A stretch of 64,000 nucleotides of DNA from Polaribacter filamentus (GCF_002943715.1 NZ_MQUA01000013.1:3113501-3177500), one strand, 5' to 3'. Counted from the stretch's first letter, positions 43,710 through 53,937 are shown. Notes: generated by a model not told the origin, from the sequence alone. Made by a program: numbers and translations.

Positions 43710-45932
43710 GTGAAAAAATACACTCAAAAAATAATTATGATTCTTCTTCTTTTTGTTGCCGCATATTCTTGTAGCACAAAGAAAGATACTATTATTAGCA
43801 GAAATTTTCATGCCATAACCACAAAATTTAATGTTCTATTTAACGGCCAAGAAGCCTTTAATAAAGGTATTGAAGAAGTAAATACGGGTTATAAAGACGA
43901 TTGGTTTAGTCGTTTACCCATTGAACCAATTGTTTTTGAAGAAGATAAAATTGTCTTAGAATCTTTTAATTCGAATCCTGGAGCTGGTTTTGGAGGAGCA
44001 TCCGAAGAAGAAAAAAAAGAATTAACCCCTTTTGAAAGAGCTGAAGAAAAAGCTGTAAAAGCCATTCAAAAGCATGGCATGAATATCGACGGAACTGAGC
44101 ATAATAGCCAGATAGACAACGCATATTTATTATTAGGTAAATCTCGTTATTATTCTCAACGTTTTATTCCTGCAATTGACGCTTTCAATTATGTAATTGC
44201 AAATTATCCGCAAGCGAATTTAATAGCAGAAACTAAAATCTGGAGAGCAAAGGCCAATACAAGAATTGACAATGAAGAAACGGCTATTGAAGCGATGAAA
44301 TTATTATTGGTTATTAGAGACACTTTAGAAGCTGATTTACCAGATGAAATTAAGGAACAAGGCCACACAGCTTTAGCGATGGCATATGTAAAAAGTGATA
44401 GTCTACAAAATGCTAAAAAACACTTGCAATTAGCAACTAGAACCTTGAAAAACAGAGATCAAGGAGCTAGAAATTTATTTATTTTAGGGCAAATGTATAG
44501 CGATGAAAATAAAAAAGATTCGGCTTTTTACGTTTTTGAAAAGTTGGTAAACTTTAAAAAAGCACCTTATAAATATAAGATTCACGCAAATATAGAATTG
44601 GCAAAAAATTTCTCTAAAGACTCTCTGTCAACAACTTTGTTAGAAAGAATGCAAAAGCTGATTAAAAACAGAGATAATAGACCTTATTTAGACGAATTGT
44701 ATTATCAAACGGGTGTTTTACATCAAAATAATGACAGTATTACATTAGCTTTAAATAATTATAATAATTCTTTACGAGCTAAAAACGGAAGTGATAAACA
44801 AAAGACTTTTACCTACGAAAAACTAGGTGATTTGTATTTTAAAGATTCAGAATATCAATATGCAAGTGCTTATTATGATAGCGTTTTACAGGTTTCTAAA
44901 GACACTTTAGATATTAGAATTAGACGAATTAAAAGAAAATATAAAAATCTTGCGTCTCTAATTAAGTTTGAGGCAGTTGTTGCAAATAACGATAGTATTG
45001 TAAGAATAGCAACTTTACCTAAAGACGAACAAAAACTGTTTTTTGAAAGCTATATAGAAAAGCTTAAAAAGGCAGATGAAGATACTGCTCAATTGCGTTT
45101 AAATCAAATGGCATTTGGCAATTCTGTTGCTGGTTTGCAATCTGGGAAGAAAGGCAGTTGGTATTTTTATAACAACCAATCGACGTCTTTTGGTAAAACA
45201 GAATTTCAAAAAATTTGGGGAAACAGAAAGCTCGAAGATAATTGGAAATGGTCTGAAAAAGCAACAATTGGCAATAAAGTAACAAAAGATTCTGCACAAG
45301 TAAACACGGTAAATTTAAGATATGATTTAGATTCCTATTTACACACTATTCCGGATAGAAAAGAAACCATAGACAGCTTAAAAGTTGATAGAAATCAGGC
45401 TTTGTACGAACTAGGATTAATTTATAAAGAGCAATTTAAAAATCAAAATTTAGCAAAATCACGCTTAGAAAGATTGGCAACTTTAGATCCGAAGGAAGAG
45501 TTAATTTTACCTATAAATTGGCATTTGTATCAAATTTATAAAAATTTAGGGGATGCAAATCAATCAGAAATCTATAAAAATGTAATTCTTACACAATATC
45601 CAGACACCAAATTTGCACAAATAATTTTAAATCCGAATGTAATCTTAGAAGAAGAAGTTACTGTAAATGAAGTAGAAAAAGAGTACAAAAAAATGTACTA
45701 TTTATACAAAGAAGGCAAATTTGAAGAAGTTGTTTTAAAAATTGATGCGTTTATTGTAACCGTCCCAAGCTCCAATTTAATTCCTAAATTTGAGCTTTTA
45801 AAAGCGTATGCTGTTGGTAAATACAAAGATATCGAGGCTTATAAAATTGCTTTAGAGTTTGTTGGCGTAAATTATGGTAGCACTGAAGAAGGCAAAAAAG
45901 CAAAAGAAATTATTCTACAAATAGAAAAATAG
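43710..45932 (+). CDS. sprE: SprE/PorW-type TPR lipoprotein (type IX secretion / gliding)
   Basis: 740-residue lipoprotein. I use the GTG at 43710; it gives a signal peptide with lipobox AYSC at Cys21, while the next ATG at 43737 would give a shorter leader. The start region (STKKDTIISRNFHAITTKFN, then NVLFNGQEAFNKG) matches the SprE/PorW family needed for type IX secretion. Several TPR-like helical repeats follow (NAYLLLGKSRYYSQRFIPAI, KIHANIELAKNF). It precedes bactofilin and ATP synthase genes, an arrangement usual in Flavobacteriaceae. Confidence 0.8.
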   Translation: MKKYTQKIIMILLLFVAAYSCSTKKDTIISRNFHAITTKFNVLFNGQEAFNKGIEEVNTGYKDDWFSRLPIEPIVFEEDKIVLESFNSNPGAGFGGASEEEKKELTPFERAEEKAVKAIQKHGMNIDGTEHNSQIDNAYLLLGKSRYYSQRFIPAIDAFNYVIANYPQANLIAETKIWRAKANTRIDNEETAIEAMKLLLVIRDTLEADLPDEIKEQGHTALAMAYVKSDSLQNAKKHLQLATRTLKNRDQGARNLFILGQMYSDENKKDSAFYVFEKLVNFKKAPYKYKIHANIELAKNFSKDSLSTTLLERMQKLIKNRDNRPYLDELYYQTGVLHQNNDSITLALNNYNNSLRAKNGSDKQKTFTYEKLGDLYFKDSEYQYASAYYDSVLQVSKDTLDIRIRRIKRKYKNLASLIKFEAVVANNDSIVRIATLPKDEQKLFFESYIEKLKKADEDTAQLRLNQMAFGNSVAGLQSGKKGSWYFYNNQSTSFGKTEFQKIWGNRKLEDNWKWSEKATIGNKVTKDSAQVNTVNLRYDLDSYLHTIPDRKETIDSLKVDRNQALYELGLIYKEQFKNQNLAKSRLERLATLDPKEELILPINWHLYQIYKNLGDANQSEIYKNVILTQYPDTKFAQIILNPNVILEEEVTVNEVEKEYKKMYYLYKEGKFEEVVLKIDAFIVTVPSSNLIPKFELLKAYAVGKYKDIEAYKIALEFVGVNYGSTEEGKKAKEIILQIEK

Positions 45933-45957
45933 TTTTAAATAAAACAAACCGAAAACT

Positions 45958-46332
45958 ATGGAAAGAAATGTGATTGCTAAAAACACTCTTATTATTGGTG
46001 ATATAAAAGCGGATGGAGATTTTAGAATTGACGGAACTTTAGAAGGCAATATAACAATAAAAGGCAAAGTTATTATTGGTGCTACAGGGAGTGTAAAAGG
46101 GAACATTATAGCTGGTATTGCAGATATTGAGGGTGAAAGTACGGGAAGCCTAAAGGTTGAAAAAACGCTAACCGTAAAATCAATAGCAAAAATTTCTGGC
46201 GATGTTGTTGTTGGTAAACTTTCTATTGAGCCCGGTGCAGATTTTAACGCCACTTGCATTATGACAGGAATTATAAAAAATGTTGAAAACAGCAATGGAA
46301 AAAAATCCCAAACCAAAAAAATCTTTAAATAA
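45958..46332 (+). CDS. Bactofilin (polymer-forming cytoskeletal protein)
   Basis: 124-residue protein built of short beta-helix repeats: IGDIKADGDFRIDGTLEGNI, then VIIGATGSVKGNIIAG and VVVGKLSIEPGADFNATC. This is the bactofilin pattern. It likely self-assembles into filaments at the membrane and helps position envelope machinery. It is preceded by sprE (25 bp) and its end overlaps the AtpZ-like gene. Confidence 0.92.
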   Translation: MERNVIAKNTLIIGDIKADGDFRIDGTLEGNITIKGKVIIGATGSVKGNIIAGIADIEGESTGSLKVEKTLTVKSIAKISGDVVVGKLSIEPGADFNATCIMTGIIKNVENSNGKKSQTKKIFK

Positions 46333-46513
46333 GGCCATACATCTTTCTGGAGCCGGTTTACAAATGGGAGTCACCATTTATCTTGGTTTTCTCTTAGGCA
46401 AATGGCTAGATTCCGTTTTTGAAACAGCCTTTTTAACACAAACAGTTACACTTCTTGCTATCTTTTTAGCGATGTATTCGTTAATAAAACAAGCCAACAG
46501 AATTAATGATTAA
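46295..46513 (+). CDS. AtpZ/AtpI family protein
   Basis: 72-residue membrane protein with two hydrophobic segments (GAGLQMGVTIYLGFLLGKW and TVTLLAIFLAMYSLI), the usual AtpZ/I form thought to assist ATP synthase assembly or Mg2+ supply. I chose the ATG at 46295 (MEKNPKPKKS); an upstream ATG at 46280 adds five residues. The start lies inside the bactofilin gene. Confidence 0.85.
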   Translation: MEKNPKPKKSLNKAIHLSGAGLQMGVTIYLGFLLGKWLDSVFETAFLTQTVTLLAIFLAMYSLIKQANRIND

Positions 46514-46895
46514 GCATATTCTTATATACTTTTTAATATTCTTTGGTATTTTCTTTTTAAGTTTTTCAACGCATGAAAATTATATAGATACACAAGAAGT
46601 TATTTTACCTTTTTCTTTGCAGAAAGTGTATGTATTTCACCTTGGTTTTTCGGTGTTAGTTTGTGTAAATTTTAGGTTGTTTTCAAATGTTGATAAGATT
46701 TTTCCTCAACTTGGTTTTATCTATTTAGTTGCATTGTTTTTAAAAATTGTACTTTTTTGCGCACTCTTTTATCAATCTATCTTTAATGAAGAAAACCTAT
46801 CTCAAATAGCACGAGTATCTTTATTTATACCAATGCTTATTTTTTTATCAACAGAAGCATTTTTTGTTGCTAAAATTCTAAACAAAAAAGAATAA
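46506..46895 (+). CDS. Small membrane protein of the ATP synthase operon (AtpI-like position)
   Basis: 129-residue protein with four predicted membrane helices (ILIYFLIFFGIFFLSF, VYVFHLGFSVLVCVNF, FIYLVALFLKIVLFCALF, LFIPMLIFLSTEAFFVA). It overlaps the AtpZ-like gene by 8 bp and lies where atpI is found in other bacteria. No specific motif is visible; a role in ATP synthase assembly is inferred from position only. Confidence 0.75.
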   Translation: MIKHILIYFLIFFGIFFLSFSTHENYIDTQEVILPFSLQKVYVFHLGFSVLVCVNFRLFSNVDKIFPQLGFIYLVALFLKIVLFCALFYQSIFNEENLSQIARVSLFIPMLIFLSTEAFFVAKILNKKE

Positions 46896-46938
46896 AAAAA
46901 AGCAATAAAAAAATGTTTTATACTTTTGAATTATTGTC

Positions 46939-46946
46939 TACCTTTG
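46939..46946 (+). promoter_or_regulatory. -7 element TACCTTTG upstream of atpB
   Basis: Matches TAnnTTTG and lies 28 bp before the atpB start. It suggests a promoter separate from the upstream sprE-bactofilin transcript. No good -33 element at ideal spacing. Confidence 0.5.
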
Positions 46947-46974
46947 CACGGAATTTACAAAGCGTATTCTAACA

Positions 46975-48171
46975 ATGAAGATTGCACAAAAAACAATCAA
47001 GTTTCTTACAGTAGCAATAATAGCTTTTTCTTCGGCTACAATTTTTGCTACAAATACAGATAAAAAACACGACAATCAGAATGATGGTGATCGTGTTAAT
47101 ACGAAGAGTGAAGTAGATGCTTACATTATGCATCACATAAAAGATTCTCACGATTTTTCATTATTTTCATATACTTCAGATGCAGGAGAAAGAAAGCATT
47201 TTGGTTTTCCTTTACCTATAATTCTTTGGACAAGTGAAGGTTTGGTGAATTTTATGTCTTCAGAATTTCATCATAATGACGATGGTCATGTAATTTTTGA
47301 AAAGAAAGGGTTGAAGTTTGCAAAAGTTCATAGTAAAATATTAGAATTAGATACTGATGCTTCTACAGTTTCTTTTGATGAAACGCATCATGCTACAAAC
47401 GCTCGTAAAGTTTTAGATTTTTCTATCACTAAAAGTGTCGTAGGTATATTATTGATTGGTTTCTTGTTATTATTCTGGTTTTCTAGATTGGCAAATCAAT
47501 ACAAAACAAAACAAGTTCCTACAGGTTTTGCAAGAGTTTTAGAACCTTTGGTTTTATATGTTCGTGATGAAATAGCAAGACCAAATATTGGTGATAAACA
47601 TTACAGAAGATTTACGGGATATTTATTAACGGTTTTCTTTTTTATCTGGGTTTTAAATTTAGCAGGCTTAACGCCATTAGGTTTTAATGTAACAGGTCAA
47701 TTAGCCGTTACGGCATGTTTAGCAATATTTACCTTAATAATTTATACTGTTAGTGGTAACAAAGAATACTGGATGCACATGATTTGGATGCCAGGAGTTC
47801 CTATTTTAATTCGTCCAATTTTAGCGGTTATAGAATTAGCGGGTGCATTAATTATCAAGCCATTTTCATTATTAGTACGTTTGTTCGCAAACATTTCAGC
47901 AGGTCACATTGTGGTAATGAGTTTAATCGCAATTATGTTCACGTTAAAAGAATCTTTAGGGGTTGTTGGTGCAACAGGATTATCTTTAGTATTATCATTT
48001 TTTATAACATTAATTGAGGTTTTAGTAGCTTTTCTACAAGCGTATATTTTTACCATGCTTTCAGCATTATTTATTGGTATGGCAGTAGCAGAGCATGATC
48101 ATGATCACAAACATGATAAGAAAGGACATGAGATTCCTGATGCAGAAGATGTGAGAGCTGATTTTATTTAA
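46975..48171 (+). CDS. atpB: F0F1 ATP synthase subunit a
   Basis: 398-residue proton-channel subunit, longer than the E. coli protein because of a 140-residue N-terminal extension with its own signal-like segment (VAIIAFSSATIFA) and a His/Asp-rich stretch; long N-termini are normal for this phylum. The essential arginine lies in LVRLFANISAGHIV. A His-rich tail (HDHDHKHDKKGHE) ends the protein. Followed 39 bp later by atpE. Confidence 0.95.
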   Translation: MKIAQKTIKFLTVAIIAFSSATIFATNTDKKHDNQNDGDRVNTKSEVDAYIMHHIKDSHDFSLFSYTSDAGERKHFGFPLPIILWTSEGLVNFMSSEFHHNDDGHVIFEKKGLKFAKVHSKILELDTDASTVSFDETHHATNARKVLDFSITKSVVGILLIGFLLLFWFSRLANQYKTKQVPTGFARVLEPLVLYVRDEIARPNIGDKHYRRFTGYLLTVFFFIWVLNLAGLTPLGFNVTGQLAVTACLAIFTLIIYTVSGNKEYWMHMIWMPGVPILIRPILAVIELAGALIIKPFSLLVRLFANISAGHIVVMSLIAIMFTLKESLGVVGATGLSLVLSFFITLIEVLVAFLQAYIFTMLSALFIGMAVAEHDHDHKHDKKGHEIPDAEDVRADFI

Positions 48172-48192
48172 TAAGAGTTTTTTTTAATTTAA

Positions 48193-48399
<207 letters not shown>

Positions 48400-48422
48400 T
48401 CCAAACGAAATCAAAAGATAGC

Positions 48423-48447
48423 GTTCTGTAACGGTTGGTTGCAGAAC
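48423..48447 (+). promoter_or_regulatory. Intercistronic stem-loop between atpE and atpF
   Basis: GTTCTGTAAC pairs with GTTGCAGAAC (one G-U pair) over a 5-nt loop, followed by T-rich sequence but no uninterrupted T-run directly at the stem. It may act as a partial terminator or mRNA-stabilising hairpin that raises atpE expression relative to downstream genes. Confidence 0.5.
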
Positions 48448-48538
48448 CTATTTTAATTTCATTTTTTTATCAGAATAAAAAAAATAAAAGCTTTTTTAAA
48501 TTAAATAAAAAGTAATATGTATATAATTAGCTTATAGA

Positions 48539-49039
48539 ATGGAAACTTTATTAAACGATTTTTCACCAGGATTATTTGTAGTATCAACAATATTATTGTT
48601 AATGCTTATTGCGTTAATGGTAAAATTTGCTTGGAAACCAATTTTAACATCTTTAGAAGAAAGAGAAACTGGTATTGAAAATGCTTTAGCTGCCGCAGAA
48701 AATGCACGTAAAGAAATGCAAAATTTAAATGCAGATAATGAAAGATTGCTTAAAGAAGCGAGAGCAGAAAGAGAAGCGATGATGAAAGATGCTAGACATA
48801 TAAGTGATAGTATTATAGCTGAAGCAAAAGAAGATGCAAAAGAAGTTACCTCTGCATTAATAGAAAAAGCGCAAGCTTCCATTCAACAAGAAAAGCAAGC
48901 AGCTTTAGCAGAACTTAAAAAGTACGTTGCAGAATTATCAATCGGTATTGCAGAAACTGTAATTAAAAAAGAATTATCTTCTAAAAAAGATCAACTTGCA
49001 TTAGTTGAAGAAATTTTGAAAGAAGTTACTTTAAATTAA
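48539..49039 (+). CDS. atpF: F0F1 ATP synthase subunit b
   Basis: 166-residue stator subunit with one N-terminal membrane helix (FVVSTILLLMLIALMVKF) and a long charged coiled coil (residues 40-160). The post-helix segment AWKPILTSLEERETGIENAL is typical. Standard order after atpE; atpH follows 5 bp later. Confidence 0.95.
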   Translation: METLLNDFSPGLFVVSTILLLMLIALMVKFAWKPILTSLEERETGIENALAAAENARKEMQNLNADNERLLKEARAEREAMMKDARHISDSIIAEAKEDAKEVTSALIEKAQASIQQEKQAALAELKKYVAELSIGIAETVIKKELSSKKDQLALVEEILKEVTLN

Positions 49040-49044
49040 TATTT

Positions 49045-49602
49045 ATGAAAGACGCAAGAGCAGCATTACGTTACGCTAAAGCAATCTTAAACCTTGCAAA
49101 AGATACTAAAGAAGAATCTGCGGTATATGAAGACATGCAGTTTATTGCGGCTACTATTTCTGAAAATCCAGAATTTGAAGTAATGTTAAAGAGTCCTGTA
49201 ATAAAATCATCTCATAAAATAAAGGTATTAAATGCCATATTTACAGGTAAAGTAAACCAATTAACTCTAGGTTTATTTCATTTATTACAAGAAAATAAAA
49301 GAATAGAGATGTTAGCATCTGTTACGAAGCAGTATGCTATAATTTACGATTTTCTTAAGCATATTCAAGTTGCTAAAGTTACCACGGCTGTTCCTTTAAC
49401 AAAAGAAGTTGAAGCTTTAGTTTTAGCTAAAATTGCGTCCTTAACTGGTAACAAAGCAAATTTAGAAAATTTAATAAACCCTGCTATTTTAGGAGGATTT
49501 ATTTTACGTGTAGGAGATATTCAGTACGATGCAAGTATCTCTAATTATTTAAACGAATTAAGAAAGGAATTTGACAATAGTCACTATATTCCAAAAATAT
49601 AA
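49045..49602 (+). CDS. atpH: F0F1 ATP synthase subunit delta
   Basis: 185-residue stator subunit that joins F1 to subunit b. The N-terminal helical domain begins ARAALRYAKAILNLAKD, and the C-terminal signature is LINPAILGGFILRVGDIQYDA. Full length. The 74-bp spacer to atpA contains a TTTAAGCAATAAG/GCTTAAAGCACAAAGCC word-repeat but no terminator. Confidence 0.95.
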   Translation: MKDARAALRYAKAILNLAKDTKEESAVYEDMQFIAATISENPEFEVMLKSPVIKSSHKIKVLNAIFTGKVNQLTLGLFHLLQENKRIEMLASVTKQYAIIYDFLKHIQVAKVTTAVPLTKEVEALVLAKIASLTGNKANLENLINPAILGGFILRVGDIQYDASISNYLNELRKEFDNSHYIPKI

Positions 49603-49676
49603 GTAGCTTTAAGCAATAAGTAATATGCAATGCGCATAAAGCTTAAAGCACAAAGCCTAAAGTAAATTTTAAAAAG

Positions 49677-51254
49677 ATGGCAAGTATTAAACCAGCTGAA
49701 GTATCAGCAATTTTAAAGGCACAACTAACGAACTTTGAAGCACAAGCTTCATTAAGTGAAGTAGGATCTGTATTACAAGTAGGAGATGGTATTGCTCGTG
49801 TTTACGGATTAGCTAACGTACAATATGGTGAGTTAGTAGCATTCGATAACGGCTTAGAAGGTATCGTTTTAAACTTAGAAGAAGATAATGTAGGTGTTGT
49901 ATTATTAGGCGCTTCAACTGAAATTAGAGAAGGTTCTACCGTAAAACGTACAGAACGTATTGCTTCTTTAAGAGCGGGTGAAGGGATTATAGGAAGAGTT
50001 GTAGATACTTTAGGAAGCCCTATAGATGGAAAAGGACCTATTGAAGGAAAAACGTATGAAATGCCTCTAGAGCGCAGAGCACCTGGAGTTATTTATAGAG
50101 AGCCTGTAACTGAGCCATTACAAACTGGTATTAAATCTATTGATGCAATGATCCCTGTTGGTAGAGGTCAACGTGAGTTGATTATTGGAGACCGTCAAAC
50201 AGGTAAATCTACTGTTGCTATTGATACCATTTTAAATCAAAAAGAATTTTATGATGCTGGTAACCCAGTATACTGTATATATGTAGCTATTGGTCAAAAA
50301 GCTTCTACGGTTGCAGCTATTGCAAACATGTTAGAAGAAAAAGGGGCGATGGCGTATACAACCATCGTAGCAGCAAACGCATCAGATCCTGCAGCAATGC
50401 AAGTGTATGCACCATTTGCTGGAGCTGCGATTGGAGAATTTTTTAGAGATTCTGGAAGACCCGCTTTAATTGTTTTTGATGATTTATCGAAACAAGCAGT
50501 TGCTTACCGTGAAATTTCTTTATTATTAAGAAGACCACCAGGACGTGAGGCATATCCTGGAGATGTATTTTATTTACACTCAAGATTACTAGAACGAGCT
50601 GCAAAAATTATCAATGATGATAAAATTGCTAGTGAAATGAACGATTTACCAGATTCTTTAAGAGAAATTGTAAAAGGTGGAGGCTCATTAACTGCATTGC
50701 CAATTATTGAAACACAAGCAGGAGACGTATCAGCATATATACCAACAAACGTAATTTCGATTACGGATGGTCAGATTTTCTTAGATGGAGATTTATTTAA
50801 CTCAGGTGTAAGACCCGCAATTAACGTAGGTATTTCTGTATCTCGTGTAGGTGGTAATGCACAGATTAAAGCGATGAAAAAGGTATCTGGTACTTTAAAA
50901 TTAGATCAAGCTCAGTATAGAGAACTAGAAGCATTTGCTAAGTTTGGATCTGATTTAGACGCAGCTACCATGAATGTTATTTCTAAAGGACAACGTAATG
51001 TTGAAATCTTAAAACAAGCTCAAAACGATCCTTTTACAGTAGAAGATCAAGTTGCCATTATTTATGCAGGTTCAAAAAACTTGTTAAAGGAAGTTCCTGT
51101 AAAAATGGTTAAGAAATTCGAAAAGGATTATTTAGATTATTTAAATGCAAAACATAGAGATACTTTAGATTCTTTAAAGTCTGGTAAATTAACAGATGAA
51201 GCAATTGCTGTATTAGAAGCGGCAGCTAAAGAAATTTCTACTCATTTTAATTAG
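49677..51254 (+). CDS. atpA: F0F1 ATP synthase subunit alpha
   Basis: 525-residue nucleotide-binding subunit of F1. The P-loop is [11 protein letters not shown], preceded by [15 protein letters not shown], and the family signature [14 protein letters not shown] is present. Full length, strongly conserved. Confidence 0.98.
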   Translation: MASIKPAEVSAILKAQLTNFEAQASLSEVGSVLQVGDGIARVYGLANVQYGELVAFDNGLEGIVLNLEEDNVGVVLLGASTEIREGSTVKRTERIASLRAGEGIIGRVVDTLGSPIDGKGPIEGKTYEMPLERRAPGVIYREPVTEPLQTGIKSIDAMIPVGRGQRELIIGDRQTGKSTVAIDTILNQKEFYDAGNPVYCIYVAIGQKASTVAAIANMLEEKGAMAYTTIVAANASDPAAMQVYAPFAGAAIGEFFRDSGRPALIVFDDLSKQAVAYREISLLLRRPPGREAYPGDVFYLHSRLLERAAKIINDDKIASEMNDLPDSLREIVKGGGSLTALPIIETQAGDVSAYIPTNVISITDGQIFLDGDLFNSGVRPAINVGISVSRVGGNAQIKAMKKVSGTLKLDQAQYRELEAFAKFGSDLDAATMNVISKGQRNVEILKQAQNDPFTVEDQVAIIYAGSKNLLKEVPVKMVKKFEKDYLDYLNAKHRDTLDSLKSGKLTDEAIAVLEAAAKEISTHFN

Positions 51255-51328
51255 AAGTAGTTAGTGTTTAGTAGTAAGATTTTTTTCTTTCTACTGATAA
51301 CTAATAACTAACAACTATTAACTAAAAT

Positions 51329-52192
51329 ATGGCAAATTTAAAAGAAATACGTAATAGAATAACCTCTATTAAATCGACAATGCAAATTACATCTGCCATG
51401 AAAATGGTATCTGCTGCAAAGTTGAAAAAAGCGCAAGATGCAATTACGGCAATGAGACCGTATTCATCTAAATTAAGTGAATTGTTGCAAAATTTAAGTG
51501 CAAGTTTAGATAGTGATGCTAGTAGTGAATATTCTAAACCAAGAGAAGTTTCTAAAGTTTTAATCGTAGCAATAACTTCTAATAGAGGTTTATGTGGTGG
51601 TTTTAACTCATCAATTACAAAAGGTGTAATGAGAACTATTCAGGAAAAATATAGCGATGTTACAGTTGATATATTTTCAATTGGTAAAAAAGGAGGCGAT
51701 GTTTTAGCTAAGAAAGTGAGCGTTGTAGAAAAAAGAAACGATATTTACGATGATTTAACTTTTGATAATGTTGCAGCCATTGCAGAAGAGCTAATGGTTT
51801 TATATACCAATAGAACGTATGATAAAATTGAATTAGTCTACAATCAATTTAAAAACGCAGCTACTCAAATTACACAAGTAGAGCAGTTTTTGCCTATAAA
51901 ACCAATTGACGGAGGAGAACAAACTTCAGACGCTGATTATATTTTTGAACCATCAAAAGAAGAAATTGTTTTAGCATTAATTCCTAAGTCTTTAAAAACA
52001 CAGTTGTTTAAAGCTATTAGAGATAGTTTCGCTTCAGAACATGGCGCTCGTATGACCGCAATGCACAAAGCAACAGACAATGCAAAAGATTTAAGAGACG
52101 GTTTATTGTTAACATATAACAAAGCACGTCAAGCAGCAATTACAAACGAAATTTTAGAAATTGTTGGTGGTGCGGAAGCACTAAAAAATTAG
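51329..52192 (+). CDS. atpG: F0F1 ATP synthase subunit gamma
   Basis: 287-residue central-stalk subunit. N-terminal helix ITSIKSTMQITSAMKMVSAAK and C-terminal helix RMTAMHKATDNAKDLRDGL are family hallmarks. It ends the local operon with a strong terminator; atpD and atpC are not downstream and must lie elsewhere, as is usual in this group. The 74-bp spacer before it holds TAACTAATAAC-type repeats. Confidence 0.97.
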   Translation: MANLKEIRNRITSIKSTMQITSAMKMVSAAKLKKAQDAITAMRPYSSKLSELLQNLSASLDSDASSEYSKPREVSKVLIVAITSNRGLCGGFNSSITKGVMRTIQEKYSDVTVDIFSIGKKGGDVLAKKVSVVEKRNDIYDDLTFDNVAAIAEELMVLYTNRTYDKIELVYNQFKNAATQITQVEQFLPIKPIDGGEQTSDADYIFEPSKEEIVLALIPKSLKTQLFKAIRDSFASEHGARMTAMHKATDNAKDLRDGLLLTYNKARQAAITNEILEIVGGAEALKN

Positions 52193-52271
52193 ATTTAGCA
52201 TTTAGCGAAGTCAAATTTTAAAGACAAAAGCATTAAAAATTATTTTCGATTTACAGCATATTACAAAGTAT

Positions 52272-52309
52272 AAAGAGCTTATCAAAATTTGATAAGCTCT
52301 TTTTTTTTA
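52272..52309 (+). terminator. Terminator of the ATP synthase operon
   Basis: Long stem AAAGAGCTTATCAAA with ATTTGATAAGCTCTTT, minimal loop, then a T9 run. Confidence 0.92.
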
Positions 52310-52350
52310 TCTTGTCACAACAATTGAAATTCTTATAGAAACCTTAAAAA

Positions 52351-52843
52351 ATGAAGACCATAAAAATTTTTGCTATACTCATAACTATCCAACTACTTAC
52401 CCAATGTGCAAGTGCAAAGTTCGAAGAGAATCCGCCATTTGCGATTACATCAGCTATTTATAATAATTGGTCTGGAGGACAACCTGGCAATAGCGGAATA
52501 AATGTAACTATCAACTATACCTCCTTGTATCCCGTAAAATTTGATAGCATCTATTTTTTTAAAAAATAATGAAACTAGAGCACACAAAAACAAAAGAGAA
52601 AAAATCATTATAGCTAATTTTGTTTCCGCTGTAAAACAAGATATCACCCTAGACCTAAATTCATCCAAAGAAATAAATAATACAGTTCCTGAAATTAAAA
52701 AATTCCCTTTTAAACTCAATCAAAATGATGCAATTATTAGTTACATCCTAAAAGGAAAGACAAAATACTTCAAAGTAAAATCAATTAAAAAAGGGAAATC
52801 CGTATTTTATCCTAAAGCACCTAAAGAAAAAGAAATCAGATAG
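52351..52843 (+). pseudogene. Frameshifted small lipoprotein gene
   Basis: A lipoprotein start (LLTQCAS, Cys19) runs to a stop at 52567-52569. The next frame carries the obvious continuation from about 52555 (NNETRAHKNKREKIIIANF) to 52843, including KYFKVKSIKKGKSVFYPKAP. Removing one A from the A6 run after IYFF restores a single frame of about 163 codons. It resembles a conserved flavobacterial lipoprotein family of unknown function. Either a real one-base insertion or a sequencing error in the T7A6 run. Confidence 0.78.
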
Positions 52844-52923
52844 TTTATATACTATTTTGAAAGGGATTATTTTTTGGCACATAATTTGAATATACATAAG
52901 CATTGCCTTAAACCTGAAAGCTT

Positions 52924-53856
52924 ATGAAAACTCTAAGATTACTTTTCGCGATTATTATTGCAGGCACTCTTCTAAATTCCTGCACTACAGTTTACCAAGA
53001 TTCTTTTTATGAGTATCAGCCAACTTTAGAAGAAGTAGTTTCTGAGTACGATTTATGGTATGTAGATTATCATAGAACACTCGGAAATGGAGATATTCCT
53101 TATGTTTCAAGAGCTTTTACCTTATCTTTTATAAATGGCGTTTTATATGCAAATAACAACATTGTAGATATCGGCAGAACAGGAAATGGTTTAGGAATAG
53201 CTGTTGGAACTTATAATACTTTTAATGGTTTACTAGAAACCAACCACGATATAGATGGCGCCAACGACTTTGAAGTTACAATTTTATCTAACAATGAAAT
53301 TAGATTATATAACCGCAGACAAAACGTAAATTACTATTTAATTGGCTATAGCACTAACAATTTTGATTATGATAAATTATTTTACGAAAATATAGAATAT
53401 TTTTTACAAGAATACATTGCTTGGGGAAAATCAACTACTTCTGGAGGAACTCCAAATGCTTTTGATGATGAAAATTATTTAGCTTTTACGCCAGAAAATT
53501 TAACAACATTTTATAGTTCTAAAGACTATTTTGGCACACAAATTGAACATATTAATTGGAACTATACAGGGGGTTATAAGGTGTTTGATGTTACGGGTTA
53601 TGAAGACCTTAAAGTTTTAACACTTAATTATGACGTTGGAGAGATAGAAGAATTCGAATTAAGCGTTATCAATGACAGTAACATTCGTCTGTATCATATA
53701 AAGTCAAACACCACGTATGATTTTTCTGCAAAGGGATTTGTACAGTATTTAAAAAGTGAAAAAAATGTTAAAACCGCAACACCAACTGTAAGGAATAACA
53801 ACAGAAAACGTACTAAAGTAGTAAGAAAAATAAAGAATAGAAGAAATTTAAAATAA
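52924..53856 (+). CDS. Hypothetical lipoprotein (family sometimes mislabelled as a nicotinate adenylyltransferase)
   Basis: 310-residue secreted protein with a lipobox at Cys20 (LNSC). It has two related halves rich in aromatic residues and beta strands: SEYDLWYVDYHRTLGNGDIP, TFNGLLETNHDIDG, then LTTFYSSKDYFGTQIEHINW and VFDVTGYEDLKVLTLNYD. The C-terminus is very basic (NNNRKRTKVVRKIKNRR). Relatives carry a nicotinic acid mononucleotide adenylyltransferase label, but no nucleotidyltransferase motif exists. Function unknown. Confidence 0.8.
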   Translation: MKTLRLLFAIIIAGTLLNSCTTVYQDSFYEYQPTLEEVVSEYDLWYVDYHRTLGNGDIPYVSRAFTLSFINGVLYANNNIVDIGRTGNGLGIAVGTYNTFNGLLETNHDIDGANDFEVTILSNNEIRLYNRRQNVNYYLIGYSTNNFDYDKLFYENIEYFLQEYIAWGKSTTSGGTPNAFDDENYLAFTPENLTTFYSSKDYFGTQIEHINWNYTGGYKVFDVTGYEDLKVLTLNYDVGEIEEFELSVINDSNIRLYHIKSNTTYDFSAKGFVQYLKSEKNVKTATPTVRNNNRKRTKVVRKIKNRRNLK

Positions 53857-53910
53857 GTTTGGTTAGTTGATTTTTGGTTGGTTATTTCTCAATAACCAAT
53901 TGAAAGAGGA

Positions 53911-53937
53911 ACCGCCCTGAGGAGGGCGGTTTTTTCT
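53911..53937 (+). terminator. Rho-independent terminator
   Basis: Perfect 8-bp GC-rich stem ACCGCCCT/AGGGCGGT with a 4-nt loop, followed by T5CTTT. Ends the lipoprotein gene. Confidence 0.92.

Noticed and set aside
46975..47400. Long N-terminus of subunit a as an assembly or fusion error
   Set aside because: Long signal-bearing subunit a proteins are normal in this phylum, and the reading frame is continuous.
52924..53856. Nicotinate mononucleotide adenylyltransferase
   Set aside because: The protein is a secreted lipoprotein without the nucleotidyltransferase HxGH-type motif.
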